Origin: Lutimaribacter_A marinistellae
GTDB lineage: Bacteria; Pseudomonadota; Alphaproteobacteria; Rhodobacterales; Rhodobacteraceae
NCBI RefSeq assembly: GCF_042648365.1
Contig: NZ_JBHRXI010000012.1
Span: forward strand, 62,001 to 126,000
Length of the DNA stretch: 64,000 nucleotides
Reading direction: 5' to 3'
Shown: positions 52,617 through 61,393 of the stretch, piece after piece
How the letters are laid out: each line of letters starts with the position of its first letter
How positions within the stretch are numbered: position 1 is the first letter of the stretch
Made by a program: the position numbers and the translations under genes
Notes under the pieces: model-generated
Databases searched by the model: none
The model's input: the letters and a program-made list of their open reading frames with translations, nothing else
What the model was told of the DNA's origin: nothing

Positions 52617-52883
52617 TCACCCTGCGCGTAGATCGGCGAGAAAGGCGATCACCTTTTCCCGTGACATCTCGCAGGGGCGCAGAACCGGCCCTGTGCGCAG
52701 GTGATAGAGGTTGAGACTGATGTAATCGCCGCCGCCCAACTCCCACGCGACCAGCTTGACCGCGCGGCCCCGCGCCATCGACGTCTTGATCACGCGGTAG
52801 CGGCGTGAACCGGACAGTCCGATATTCGTGCCCTCCGGCCAGCGCGCCAGCCGTGGCAGCGCCTCGCCCGGATCGACGCTCAG
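52617..52883 (-). CDS. Small protein after plsY, apparently CTG-started
   Basis: About 88 residues. The reading frame has clear coding character from SVDPGEALPRLARWPEGTNIG through VIKTSMARGRAVKLVAWELGGGDYISLNLYHLR to the end. No ATG, GTG or TTG precedes this stretch. CTG at 52881-52883 overlaps the plsY stop (CTGA) with a GGAAAG site upstream, so coupled CTG initiation is the best fit; a GTG at 52793 would leave only 58 residues. Family not recognised, function unknown. Confidence 0.55.
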   Translation of the reverse strand: MSVDPGEALPRLARWPEGTNIGLSGSRRYRVIKTSMARGRAVKLVAWELGGGDYISLNLYHLRTGPVLRPCEMSREKVIAFLADLRAG

Positions 52884-53494
52884 CTTTCTTTCCGGCCGAT
52901 CCTCGGCTCGGTCCCGGCCATGATCCGCGCGATATTGGCACGGTGCCGCCAGAAGACGATCAGCGCCAGCGCCACCGCCATCACGACCGCCGATCCCCAG
53001 CCCAGAAGCAGCGCCCAGACCGGCGCCAGCACCGCCGCCGCAAGCGCGCCGACCGAGGAGATCCGGCTCAGGCCAGCGGCGGCCAGCCATGTCGCGCAGC
53101 AGGCGATTCCGACCGGCCATGCAAAAGCCAGCCAGAGGCCGAGGAAGGTCGCCACCCCCTTGCCGCCGTGAAACCGCAGCCAGATCGGAAAGCAATGGCC
53201 CAGAAAGGCCATGAACCCAGCAAGCTGCACGGCGTCCTCTACGGCAAAGGCCCGCGCGACCAGCACCGCGATCGCCCCTTTGCCCGCATCCAGCACCAGC
53301 GTCAGCGCGGCGGCGGGCTTGTTCCCGGTGCGCAGCACGTTGGTCGCGCCGATATTGCCCGAGCCTATCTCGCGCAGGTTTCCCAGCCCGAACAGCCGCG
53401 CCATCACGATCCCGAAAGGGATGGAGCCCAGGAGATAGCCCATCACGCCCCAGAGCAGCAGCAGGGGCACCGGCGTTTCGATCAGTGGCATCAC
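52880..53494 (-). CDS. plsY: Glycerol-3-phosphate acyltransferase PlsY
   Basis: 204 residues, inner-membrane enzyme with about five helices. It acylates glycerol-3-phosphate from acyl-phosphate in phospholipid synthesis. Motifs are GYLLGSIPFGIVMARLFG, GSGNIGATNVLRTGNKPAA, and GHCFPIWLRFHGGKGVAT. Overlaps the pyrC stop by 4 bp, so it belongs to the pyrB operon. Its stop in turn overlaps the next small gene. Confidence 0.95.
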   Translation of the reverse strand: MMPLIETPVPLLLLWGVMGYLLGSIPFGIVMARLFGLGNLREIGSGNIGATNVLRTGNKPAAALTLVLDAGKGAIAVLVARAFAVEDAVQLAGFMAFLGHCFPIWLRFHGGKGVATFLGLWLAFAWPVGIACCATWLAAAGLSRISSVGALAAAVLAPVWALLLGWGSAVVMAVALALIVFWRHRANIARIMAGTEPRIGRKES

Positions 53495-54780
53495 TCTCTC
53501 CGATAGACGCAGGCCCCGCCCACGTAACTTGCCAGCACCCTACCTTGCAGCCGCTGCCCGTCAAACGGCGTGTTCTGCGATTTCGAGCGCAGCGTGAACC
53601 GGTCGAGCACAAAGGGCACGTCCGGGTCGAACAGCACGAGATCGGCGGGGGCGTCGACCGCCAGCCGCCCCGCCTCAAGACCCAGTCGTCGCGCCGGGTT
53701 GAACGACAGGGCGCGCCACAGGACCGGCAGCTCCAACTGCCCGGCATGGTAAAGCCGCAGCGCCGCGGGCAGCAGCGTCTCCAGTGCCACTGCCCCTGCG
53801 GCCGCCTCTTCGAATGGCAGGCGCTTGCTTTCCTCGTCCTGCGGCGTGTGCATGGAACAGATCACGTCGATCAGCCCTGTGCGGACCGCCTCGATCACCG
53901 CCTGCCGGTCATCCTCGCTGCGCAGGGGGGGCTTGACCTTGAAGAAGGTGCGGTAGCCCGAGACATCAAGCTCGTTCAGCGTCAGGTGGTGAATCGAGGT
54001 GCCGGCGGTGATGTCCAGACCGTTTCGCTTGGCGCGTTCGAGTGCGGGCAGCGCGCGCGCCGTGGTGATCTGGTCGGCGTGGTATTTCGCGCCCGTCATC
54101 TCGAGCAGGGCGATGTCGCGGTCCAGCCCCATCCGCTCGGCCATGGGAGAGACGGCAGGAAGCCCGTAAAGCGCCGCGAATTTACCCGAGGTCGCCGCCG
54201 CCCCGGCGCTCAGCCCCGGTTCCTGCGGATGCGCAACGACCAGCGCGCCCAACGACTTGGCATAACTTAACGCACGCGAGAACACCTTGGTGTTCTGAAC
54301 GACGTGGTCGCAATCGGTGAACGCTACCGCGCCCGCGTCCATCAGGAACCCGATTTCGGTCATTTCGCGGCCTTCGCGGCCCTTGGTCAGCGCGGCCATC
54401 GGCACTACGTTGACCGGCGTGTCGGCCTGTGCGCGGCGGGTGACGAATTCCAGCGTTTCGGGCGTGTCGATGGCAGGGGTCGTGTCAGGCCGGGTGACGA
54501 TGGTCGTGACACCGCCGGCCGCCGCCGCAAGGCCCGCCGATTTATAGCTTTCCTTGTGCCGCTCGCCCGGCTCACAGACCTTTACGCCAATATCCACGAT
54601 CCCCGGGGCAAGGCACATGCCGCCGCAGTCGACCAAGGCGGCACCGGCCTTGTCCGTTCCCTGCGGCTCCCCCTCGCCACACGCCACGATCCGCCCGTCG
54701 GCGACGCGCAGCCAGCCGGAGGTCTCGGTCCCGGCCTCGGGGTCGATCAGGCGAGCGTTGGAAAAGAGCGTCTCGCTCAT
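53491..54780 (-). CDS. pyrC: Dihydroorotase-like PyrC lacking metal ligands
   Basis: 429 residues from ATG 54780. Class I dihydroorotase fold, but key zinc ligands are changed: the usual HxH after beta-strand 1 reads G65-V-K67 in GIVDIGVKVCEPG, and the usual Asp in the DHAPH motif is Met310 in CSMHTPQ. His184 (VVAHPQ) and the HH in SIHHLTL remain. This pattern fits pyrX-type pseudo-dihydroorotases that support aspartate carbamoyltransferase and do not catalyse. A second, active dihydroorotase would then exist elsewhere. Overlaps both neighbours by 4 bp. Confidence 0.88.
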   Translation of the reverse strand: MSETLFSNARLIDPEAGTETSGWLRVADGRIVACGEGEPQGTDKAGAALVDCGGMCLAPGIVDIGVKVCEPGERHKESYKSAGLAAAAGGVTTIVTRPDTTPAIDTPETLEFVTRRAQADTPVNVVPMAALTKGREGREMTEIGFLMDAGAVAFTDCDHVVQNTKVFSRALSYAKSLGALVVAHPQEPGLSAGAAATSGKFAALYGLPAVSPMAERMGLDRDIALLEMTGAKYHADQITTARALPALERAKRNGLDITAGTSIHHLTLNELDVSGYRTFFKVKPPLRSEDDRQAVIEAVRTGLIDVICSMHTPQDEESKRLPFEEAAAGAVALETLLPAALRLYHAGQLELPVLWRALSFNPARRLGLEAGRLAVDAPADLVLFDPDVPFVLDRFTLRSKSQNTPFDGQRLQGRVLASYVGGACVYRRE

Positions 54781-55163
54781 GGCATGGCCCTTTCGATGGC
54801 GGTTTTCGTGGCCTGTGGGTGGGCCTGGTACTTGATGAGGTGCTTGTCGCCGCCCTTGGTGATGACCTGCACGAAACTGCCCAGCGTCTTGACCTCGGCG
54901 ATCTGGTCCAAGGGTACGCGGCGCGGGCCGGGACCAGTCAGCGTGCCTTGGCCGATTTCCCATGTCGCCGCCATTTCCTCGGACCGAAGGTACAGCCCGC
55001 GCACCGCGACGGCTGCCAGCCCGGCAGGCGCGCCGGTCCAGACATGCGGGTTGCCCAGCAGCCACAGAACCAGCATCGCACCGGCCATGCCGGCGGCTGC
55101 AAGCCAGGCATGGCTGCGCAGATAGGCGCCCTGATCGGGCTCGAACCTTACAGGATCAGCCAC
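54777..55163 (-). CDS. Membrane protein with PH-like domain, between pyrB and pyrC
   Basis: 128 residues. Two closely spaced helices (residues ~17-36 and ~42-56) precede a soluble part with LYLRSEEMAATWEIGQGTLTGPGPRRVPLDQIAEVKTLGSFVQVITKGGDKHLIKY, which has the strand and LDQI layout of bacterial PH domains. Function unknown. It overlaps pyrC by 4 bp and the preceding gene by 16 bp, so it is made with the pyrimidine genes. Confidence 0.8.
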   Translation of the reverse strand: MADPVRFEPDQGAYLRSHAWLAAAGMAGAMLVLWLLGNPHVWTGAPAGLAAVAVRGLYLRSEEMAATWEIGQGTLTGPGPRRVPLDQIAEVKTLGSFVQVITKGGDKHLIKYQAHPQATKTAIERAMP

Positions 55164-55674
55164 AGTAGCCCCCCGATCACCAAGGCCATCACGATGGCGA
55201 ACACCATGGCGCCCTTGTTTCGCGCCTCTTGTCGCGCTTGCCGAGGCGGGACGCGCGGCGTGGAATGCGGTTTGGCGCTTTCGACCTCCAGCGGTTCGGG
55301 GCCGGGGGTCCAGTCGACGCCTTCCTCGGCAAAGATATCGACCAGTTCCACCTTGGGGGCAGGTCGCAGCGTCTCGGCGCGGCCGCCGAAGGCGGGGCTG
55401 CGCACCACCATCACCCAGCCCTCGATCCCTGCCAGCCTTTCGGTATCCAGCCGCTCCGCAGGAACACCCAACCCCTCGCGCAGGTATCCGGCAAGGCCCA
55501 ACTCCTCTAGGTCAGAGACCGGAAAGATCTCGACCTGCCCGTCTTCCATCTCCTCGACACCCAGAACCTGCGCCGCGGCACCCGGCTCTTTCAGAAACCG
55601 CGCCTCCTCGGGGCGCATATTCAGCTTGAACAGCCGGACGAGGCCGCGTTCATGCGGCTTGACCTCCATCGCGT

Positions 55675-55678
<4 letters not shown>
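55148..55678 (-). CDS. Tail-anchored protein of unknown function after pyrB
   Basis: 176 residues. A soluble N-terminal part (residues 1-130, acidic, VRLFKLNMRPEEARFLKEPG) ends in a proline-rich basic stretch (STPRVPPRQARQEARNKG) and a single C-terminal helix (MVFAIVMALVIGGLLWLIL), so it is probably held in the inner membrane by its tail. Family not recognised. It overlaps the pyrB stop by 4 bp. Confidence 0.8.
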
Positions 55679-56610
<932 letters not shown>

Positions 56611-56692
56611 GGCAGCGCGCTCCGGTCAGACGAACGGAGCCGCTTATAGGGGCGGCAAGCCCGCTCGGCAATGGGGGCAGGGCCACCTTGCG

Positions 56693-57217
56693 TCACTCGG
56701 GGGCGCATCCGCCCTCGGGCAGGCACTGTTCGCCCGGATGGCAATACTTGCCCATCCCGCAATCCACCGCCTTGATGGGGACGCAGCCCTGCACGGCCGA
56801 ACACTTCCACCCCGGCCGGCACTGCGAGTCGGTCTCTTCGCACAGGAACCAGCCGGGCCGCGCGCATCCCCCACCGGGCAGGCAACCGACACGGTCATCG
56901 TTCTCGCGAATGCCGAGGTCGGGCAGGCTGTCGGACTGTCCCCGCGGCACGCAGCGCAAACCGCCATTGGCGCAGACTGTCCCCGCAGGACACGACAGCC
57001 CGCCGCCGCAATAGACACCGCCCAACGGTACGCAGCTGCCATCCGGGGCGCAGCGGGTTCCGGTCGGGCAGCAGGTCTGCATGTTGCAGATCGTCGTTCC
57101 CGCCGGGCAATCCGGGCCGATGCCGATCCGCTCGTTGAACTGGGCGAAACCCGGCGCGGCCAGCAGCCACGCGAACACAAGGACGATCCGAAACACCATG
57201 GGCCAAGCATGGCGCAT
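56693..57217 (-). CDS. Cysteine-rich secreted protein, EGF/keratin-like repeats
   Basis: 174 residues from ATG 57217 (an ATG at 57199 gives 168 and is also possible). The signal peptide ends near GFAQFN. The mature part holds about 20 cysteines in repeating patterns such as CPAGTTICNMQTCCPTGTRC, CGGGLSCPAGTVC and CHPGEQC, which recall small disulfide-rich repeat modules. Likely extracytoplasmic and disulfide-stabilised; role unknown. It is divergent from the uracil-DNA glycosylase gene. Confidence 0.7.
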   Translation of the reverse strand: MRHAWPMVFRIVLVFAWLLAAPGFAQFNERIGIGPDCPAGTTICNMQTCCPTGTRCAPDGSCVPLGGVYCGGGLSCPAGTVCANGGLRCVPRGQSDSLPDLGIRENDDRVGCLPGGGCARPGWFLCEETDSQCRPGWKCSAVQGCVPIKAVDCGMGKYCHPGEQCLPEGGCAPE

Positions 57218-57282
57218 CCCGCCGCGCAGGCAAGCGCAACCTGTCGCCTTTCCCTTCCCGACGGGTCGGATAGATTGGGGGC

Positions 57283-58074
57283 ATGGAATCGGCCCTTGAG
57301 CATCTCGATCATTACACCGCGCGCGCCCTGCTGGACTGGCAGGTCGAGCTTGGTGCGACCGATGCCATCGGTGACGTCCCCGTCGACCGATACGGCCTGC
57401 CAGACGAGGCACCGTGGCTTGCCAAATCCTTGCCCTCAGCCTCCGGGCAACCCGGTGCCGCAGTCGCGCCCACACCCAAGGCCGACCCGGTCGAGGCCGC
57501 CCGAGCCGCTGCGAAATCCGCGGCCTCTCTCGACACGCTGCGCGCCGCGATGGAAGCCTACGAGCATTGCGACCTCAAGAAAGGCGCGCGCAAATTCGTG
57601 TTCTCCGACGGTCAGCCCGGATCGCGCGTGATGATCGTGGGCGAGGCTCCGGGCCGCGAGGAAGACCGCGAGGGGCGTCCCTTCGTCGGCCGGGCGGGCC
57701 AATTGCTCGACCGGATGCTTGCGGCGATCGGCCTCAGCCGCGCCGAGAACGTCTACATCACCAACGTGCTGCCGTGGCGGCCGCCGCAGAACCGCGACCC
57801 GAAGCCCGACGAGATCGCGATGATGAAACCGTTTCTTGAACGGCACGTGGCGCTGGCAAAGCCCGAAATGCTTGTGATCATGGGCAATATCAGCTGCGAT
57901 GCCGTCCTCGGGCGGCGTGGCATCACCCGGCTCAGGGGGACGTGGACGCAGGGCCTGAACCTGCCGGTCCTGCCGATGTTCCACCCGGCCTACCTGTTGC
58001 GCAACCCGCATCTCAAGCGCGAGGCATGGGCCGATCTTCTAGAACTCAAGGCGAAATTGGACGGGCTGACATGA
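57283..58074 (+). CDS. Family 4-type uracil-DNA glycosylase
   Basis: 263 residues; a ~90-residue variable N-terminal part precedes the catalytic domain. Landmarks are VMIVGEAPGREEDREGRPFVGRAGQLLDRML, VYITNVLPWRPPQNRDPKPDE and LPMFHPAYLLRNPHLKREAW, characteristic of family 4 enzymes that remove uracil from DNA. Family 4 members typically have four Cys for an Fe-S cluster; here only two cysteines are visible (YEHC and NISC). That may be normal for this lineage or indicate loss of the cluster. First of four overlapping plus-strand genes. Confidence 0.9.
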   Translation: MESALEHLDHYTARALLDWQVELGATDAIGDVPVDRYGLPDEAPWLAKSLPSASGQPGAAVAPTPKADPVEAARAAAKSAASLDTLRAAMEAYEHCDLKKGARKFVFSDGQPGSRVMIVGEAPGREEDREGRPFVGRAGQLLDRMLAAIGLSRAENVYITNVLPWRPPQNRDPKPDEIAMMKPFLERHVALAKPEMLVIMGNISCDAVLGRRGITRLRGTWTQGLNLPVLPMFHPAYLLRNPHLKREAWADLLELKAKLDGLT

Positions 58075-58667
58075 AAATTCTCGCTTTTTCCGACCTGCAC
58101 ATGGCCCGTGCCCGCGCCGCGGATCTCGTGGCTGCCAGCGCCGGGGCCGACCTCGTGATTGGGGCGGGCGATTACTGCAACATGCGCCAAGGGCTGGACG
58201 AGGTGATGGCGATGCTCGCCGGGGTCGACGCGCCGCTGGTCCTGGTCCCCGGCAACGCCGAAAGCGCGGCCGAACTGAAAGACGCAGCCCCCAAAGGGGT
58301 CATCACGCTGCACGGTCAGGGCATGGAATTCGACGGGATCGAGATTTTCGGGCTGGGCTATGGCGTGCCGCCAACGCCGTTCGGCGCATGGTCCTGCGAT
58401 CACAGCGAGGCCGAGGCAGCCGAGCTTCTTGCACGCTGCGACCACGCCGATATCCTCGTGACCCATTCGCCGCCCAAGGGGCTGGGCGATGTCACCTCGC
58501 AAGGATCGTCCGTGGGTTCCACCGCGATCCGTGACGCGATCGAACGTCTGCGGCCCAAGCTGGCGCTCTGCGGCCATATCCACGACAGCTGGGGCGCGCG
58601 CGGCAAGATCTGCACCACGCAGGTTGCCAATCTGGGGCCAACAGTGAACTGGTTCGAAATCGGATGA
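58071..58667 (+). CDS. Metallophosphoesterase
   Basis: 198 residues from ATG 58071, overlapping the UDG stop by 4 bp. Calcineurin-like fold with its five blocks: FSDLHMA (Asp, His), GAGDYCN, GNAES, VTHSPP and CGHIHDSWG. These residues bind two metals. Substrate unknown; small members of the family act on nucleotides or phosphodiesters. The next gene (LysE) overlaps its end by 4 bp. Confidence 0.9.
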   Translation: MKILAFSDLHMARARAADLVAASAGADLVIGAGDYCNMRQGLDEVMAMLAGVDAPLVLVPGNAESAAELKDAAPKGVITLHGQGMEFDGIEIFGLGYGVPPTPFGAWSCDHSEAEAAELLARCDHADILVTHSPPKGLGDVTSQGSSVGSTAIRDAIERLRPKLALCGHIHDSWGARGKICTTQVANLGPTVNWFEIG

Positions 58668-59284
58668 TCGACCCGCTCACGCTCCTTGCCTTCCTGCCCG
58701 CCGCACTGGCTCTGAACCTGACACCCGGCGCGGACATGATGTTCTGTCTTGGACAGGGGCTGCGCTCCGGCCCGCATGCCGCGGTCGCGGCCAGCGCGGG
58801 CGTCGCCGTTGGCGTGATGGCCCATGTGGCGCTGGCGGGGCTTGGCCTTGGCGCGCTGGTCGCGGCACTGCCTTGGGCCTTCGACGTGATCCGTTGGGCC
58901 GGCGTCGCCTACCTGCTTTGGCTGGCCTGGGGCGCGATCCGGCATGGCGCGGCCCCCGGCGCCGCGCCTGCATCGCCGGCCGCGCGCGCCTTTCGCGACG
59001 GGTTGGCGGTGAACCTGATGAACCCCAAGGTCATCCTGTTCGTGCTTGCCTTCATCCCGCAATTCGTGACCCCCGCACAGGGGCCGATCCTGCCGCAATT
59101 CCTTGCCCTGGGCGCCATCATCGCGCTGGGCGGGTTCCTCATCAACGCGGGGGTGGGGCTGTTTGCCGGCCGCGCGCGCCGGGGGCTGGCGGCCAATCCC
59201 CGGGCCACACGGTTGCTGGGCTGGGTGACCGGTTCGATCTTCGCCGCGCTCGCCATCCGCCTCGCCATACTGGAGAAAACCTGA
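58664..59284 (+). CDS. LysE/RhtB-family amino-acid exporter
   Basis: 206 residues with about six helices. The N-terminal LNLTPGADMMFCLGQGLRSGPHAAVAASAGVAVGVM is the defining LysE/RhtB signature, and NLMNPKVILFVLAFIPQFV is the second conserved region. Exports an amino acid or derivative by proton exchange; substrate not predictable. Shares one base with the MoaB stop-start junction. Confidence 0.92.
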   Translation: MIDPLTLLAFLPAALALNLTPGADMMFCLGQGLRSGPHAAVAASAGVAVGVMAHVALAGLGLGALVAALPWAFDVIRWAGVAYLLWLAWGAIRHGAAPGAAPASPAARAFRDGLAVNLMNPKVILFVLAFIPQFVTPAQGPILPQFLALGAIIALGGFLINAGVGLFAGRARRGLAANPRATRLLGWVTGSIFAALAIRLAILEKT

Positions 59285-59826
59285 TGTCCCGCATCGACGA
59301 GAGCCTCGAGTTCATCCCCGTCCGCATCGCCGTTCTGACCGTGTCCGATACCCGCAGCATGGACGAGGACCGCTCCGGCCAGACGCTCGTGGACCGAATC
59401 GAACGGGCAGGTCACGTCATTGCCGACCGCAAGATCATCCGCGACGAACGCGCCCAGATCGCCGAACAACTCCGCACCTGGGTGGCGGACCCCGAAATCG
59501 ACGTGGTCATCTCGACCGGTGGCACCGGCCTGACCGGACGTGACGTGACCGTCGAGGCGCATCGCGATGTCTACGAGAAAGAGATCGACGCCTTCGGCAC
59601 CGTCTTCACCATCATCTCGATGGAAAAGATCGGCACCTCTGCCGTGCAGTCCCGCGCGACCGGCGGCGTGGCGGGGGGTACCTACCTGTTCGCACTGCCC
59701 GGCAGCCCCGGCGCCTGCAAGGATGCCTGGGACGGCATTCTCGAGAAACAGCTCGACTATCGCCACCGCCCCTGCAATTTCGTCGAGATTTTTCCGCGAT
59801 TGGACGAACACCGGCGACGGAAGTAG
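59284..59826 (+). CDS. moaB: Molybdenum cofactor biosynthesis protein MoaB
   Basis: 180 residues. Folds like MogA and adenylylates molybdopterin or acts in an accessory role. Landmarks are IAVLTVSDTRSMDEDRSGQTLVDRI and VVISTGGTGLTGRDVTVEA, with PGSPGACKDAWDGIL near the end. The last gene of the UDG-phosphoesterase-LysE-MoaB chain. Confidence 0.92.
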   Translation: MSRIDESLEFIPVRIAVLTVSDTRSMDEDRSGQTLVDRIERAGHVIADRKIIRDERAQIAEQLRTWVADPEIDVVISTGGTGLTGRDVTVEAHRDVYEKEIDAFGTVFTIISMEKIGTSAVQSRATGGVAGGTYLFALPGSPGACKDAWDGILEKQLDYRHRPCNFVEIFPRLDEHRRRK

Positions 59827-59865
59827 ACTGCCCGCGCGTTTAACCGCATGGATTTGACGTCCAGC

Positions 59866-59893
59866 TTGGCATTCTTTCGGTGTCGGCTACCTA
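59866..59893 (+). promoter_or_regulatory. Possible promoter of the RND operon
   Basis: TTGGCA at 59866-59871 and TACCTA at 59888-59893 are 16 bp apart, 41 bp before the adaptor start. It is a fair sigma-70-type match only. Confidence 0.35.
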
Positions 59894-59934
59894 TGCAGTC
59901 ATGTCCGCATTCGCGGTTGGTCAGGTAAGAAAAC

Positions 59935-61389
59935 ATGAGATTTCTTCGGCAAAGCCTCTTCGGCGTGTTTCTGGCGGCGGCCGCGCTGGCGCTGCTTCTG
60001 TTCGCGGCGCAGATGGTGATGCAGGCCGTTCAGGAACGCATGAGCCGTGACAACCGCCCGCCACAGGCGCGCGAACGGGTTTTCGCGGTCAACCTGCAAC
60101 GAGCCGAGCTGGAAACCGTCACCCCCGTGCTCGAGGCGTTCGGCCAGATCGAAAGCCGGCGCACGCTCGAACTGCGCGCGCCATCGGGCGGCCGGGTGAT
60201 CGAACTGACGCCCAGTTTCGAAGAGGGCGGAGAGGTCGAGGCAGGCGAGGTGCTGGTGCGCCTTGATCCCGCCGATGCGCAGGCCGCGCTGGATCGAGCG
60301 CGTGCCGACCTCCAGGATGCCGAGGTCGAGCGGCGGGACGCCCAACGCGCGCTGGAACTGGCGCGCGCCGAACTTCTCGCCGGTCAGGATCAGGCCGACC
60401 TGCGCGAGCGCGCGCTGCAGCGTCAGCGCGATCTCGAACAGCGTGGCGTCGGCACTGCCGCCACGGTCGAGACCGCCGAACTGGCCGCCGCCGCCGCGCG
60501 GCAGGCCGTGCTCGCCCGGCGCATCGCCGAGGCGCAGGCCGAAACCCGGCTCGACCAGGCCGCCACGCGTCTCTCGCGCGCCCGGCTGGCGCTGGACGAG
60601 GCGCAGCGCGATCTTGACGACATGACCATCTCGGCCCGTTTCGGTGGAACACTGAACGGCGTTTCACTGGTCGAGGGCCGGCTTGTTTCGGCCAATGAGA
60701 AACTTGCCGAACTGGTCGACCCCGCCGATCTCGAGGTCGCGTTCCGCGTCTCGACCGCACAATATGTTCGCCTGCTCGATGCTGATGGGCGGCTGATCTC
60801 GGCGCCGGTCACCGCCACGCTCGACGTCTCGGGTGTCGATCTGAGGGCCGAGGGCACCATCAACCGAGACAGCGGTACTGCAGGCGAGGGGCAGTCCGGT
60901 CGCGTGATCTATGCCCGGCTTGGCCGTGCACCCGGTTTCAAACCCGGCGATTTCGTGACCGTCACCGTCCGCGAACCCGCACTCGACGCTGTAATTCGCC
61001 TGCCTGCCTCCTCTCTGGACGCCTCCGGAACGGTGCTGGCGCTGTCGGGCGACGATCGGCTCGAGTCGATCCCCGTCACGCTCGTGCGTCGTCAGGGCGA
61101 CGAAGTGCTGCTGCGTGGCGACGGGCTTGCAGGGCGCGAAATCGTCACGGGCCGTACGCCGCTCCTCGGTCCCGGCATCAAGGTGCGCCCCCTCCGGCAG
61201 GAAGGTCAGGCCCAACCCGAGCCGGACACGATAGAGCTTTCGGATGAACGCCGCGCGCGTCTCGTGGCCTTCGTCGAGGCGAACGACCGGATGCCGCAAG
61301 AGGCCAAGCAGCGCGTGTTGAGCCAGCTTGCCAGCCCGCAGGTGCCCGCCCGCCTGGTGCAGCGTATCGAATCGCGGATGGGGGGCTAG
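59935..61389 (+). CDS. RND efflux periplasmic adaptor (membrane fusion protein)
   Basis: 484 residues. An N-terminal anchor helix (residues ~8-28) is followed by a split lipoyl domain (ELRAPSGGRVIELTPSFEEGGEVEAGEVLVRLDP), a long coiled-coil hairpin (Ala/Arg/Glu-rich, residues ~120-225) and beta-barrel domains. It bridges the inner-membrane pump to an outer-membrane channel. Four bases separate its stop from the pump gene start. No outer-membrane factor in view. Confidence 0.92.
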   Translation: MRFLRQSLFGVFLAAAALALLLFAAQMVMQAVQERMSRDNRPPQARERVFAVNLQRAELETVTPVLEAFGQIESRRTLELRAPSGGRVIELTPSFEEGGEVEAGEVLVRLDPADAQAALDRARADLQDAEVERRDAQRALELARAELLAGQDQADLRERALQRQRDLEQRGVGTAATVETAELAAAAARQAVLARRIAEAQAETRLDQAATRLSRARLALDEAQRDLDDMTISARFGGTLNGVSLVEGRLVSANEKLAELVDPADLEVAFRVSTAQYVRLLDADGRLISAPVTATLDVSGVDLRAEGTINRDSGTAGEGQSGRVIYARLGRAPGFKPGDFVTVTVREPALDAVIRLPASSLDASGTVLALSGDDRLESIPVTLVRRQGDEVLLRGDGLAGREIVTGRTPLLGPGIKVRPLRQEGQAQPEPDTIELSDERRARLVAFVEANDRMPQEAKQRVLSQLASPQVPARLVQRIESRMGG

Positions 61390-61393
61390 GCCC

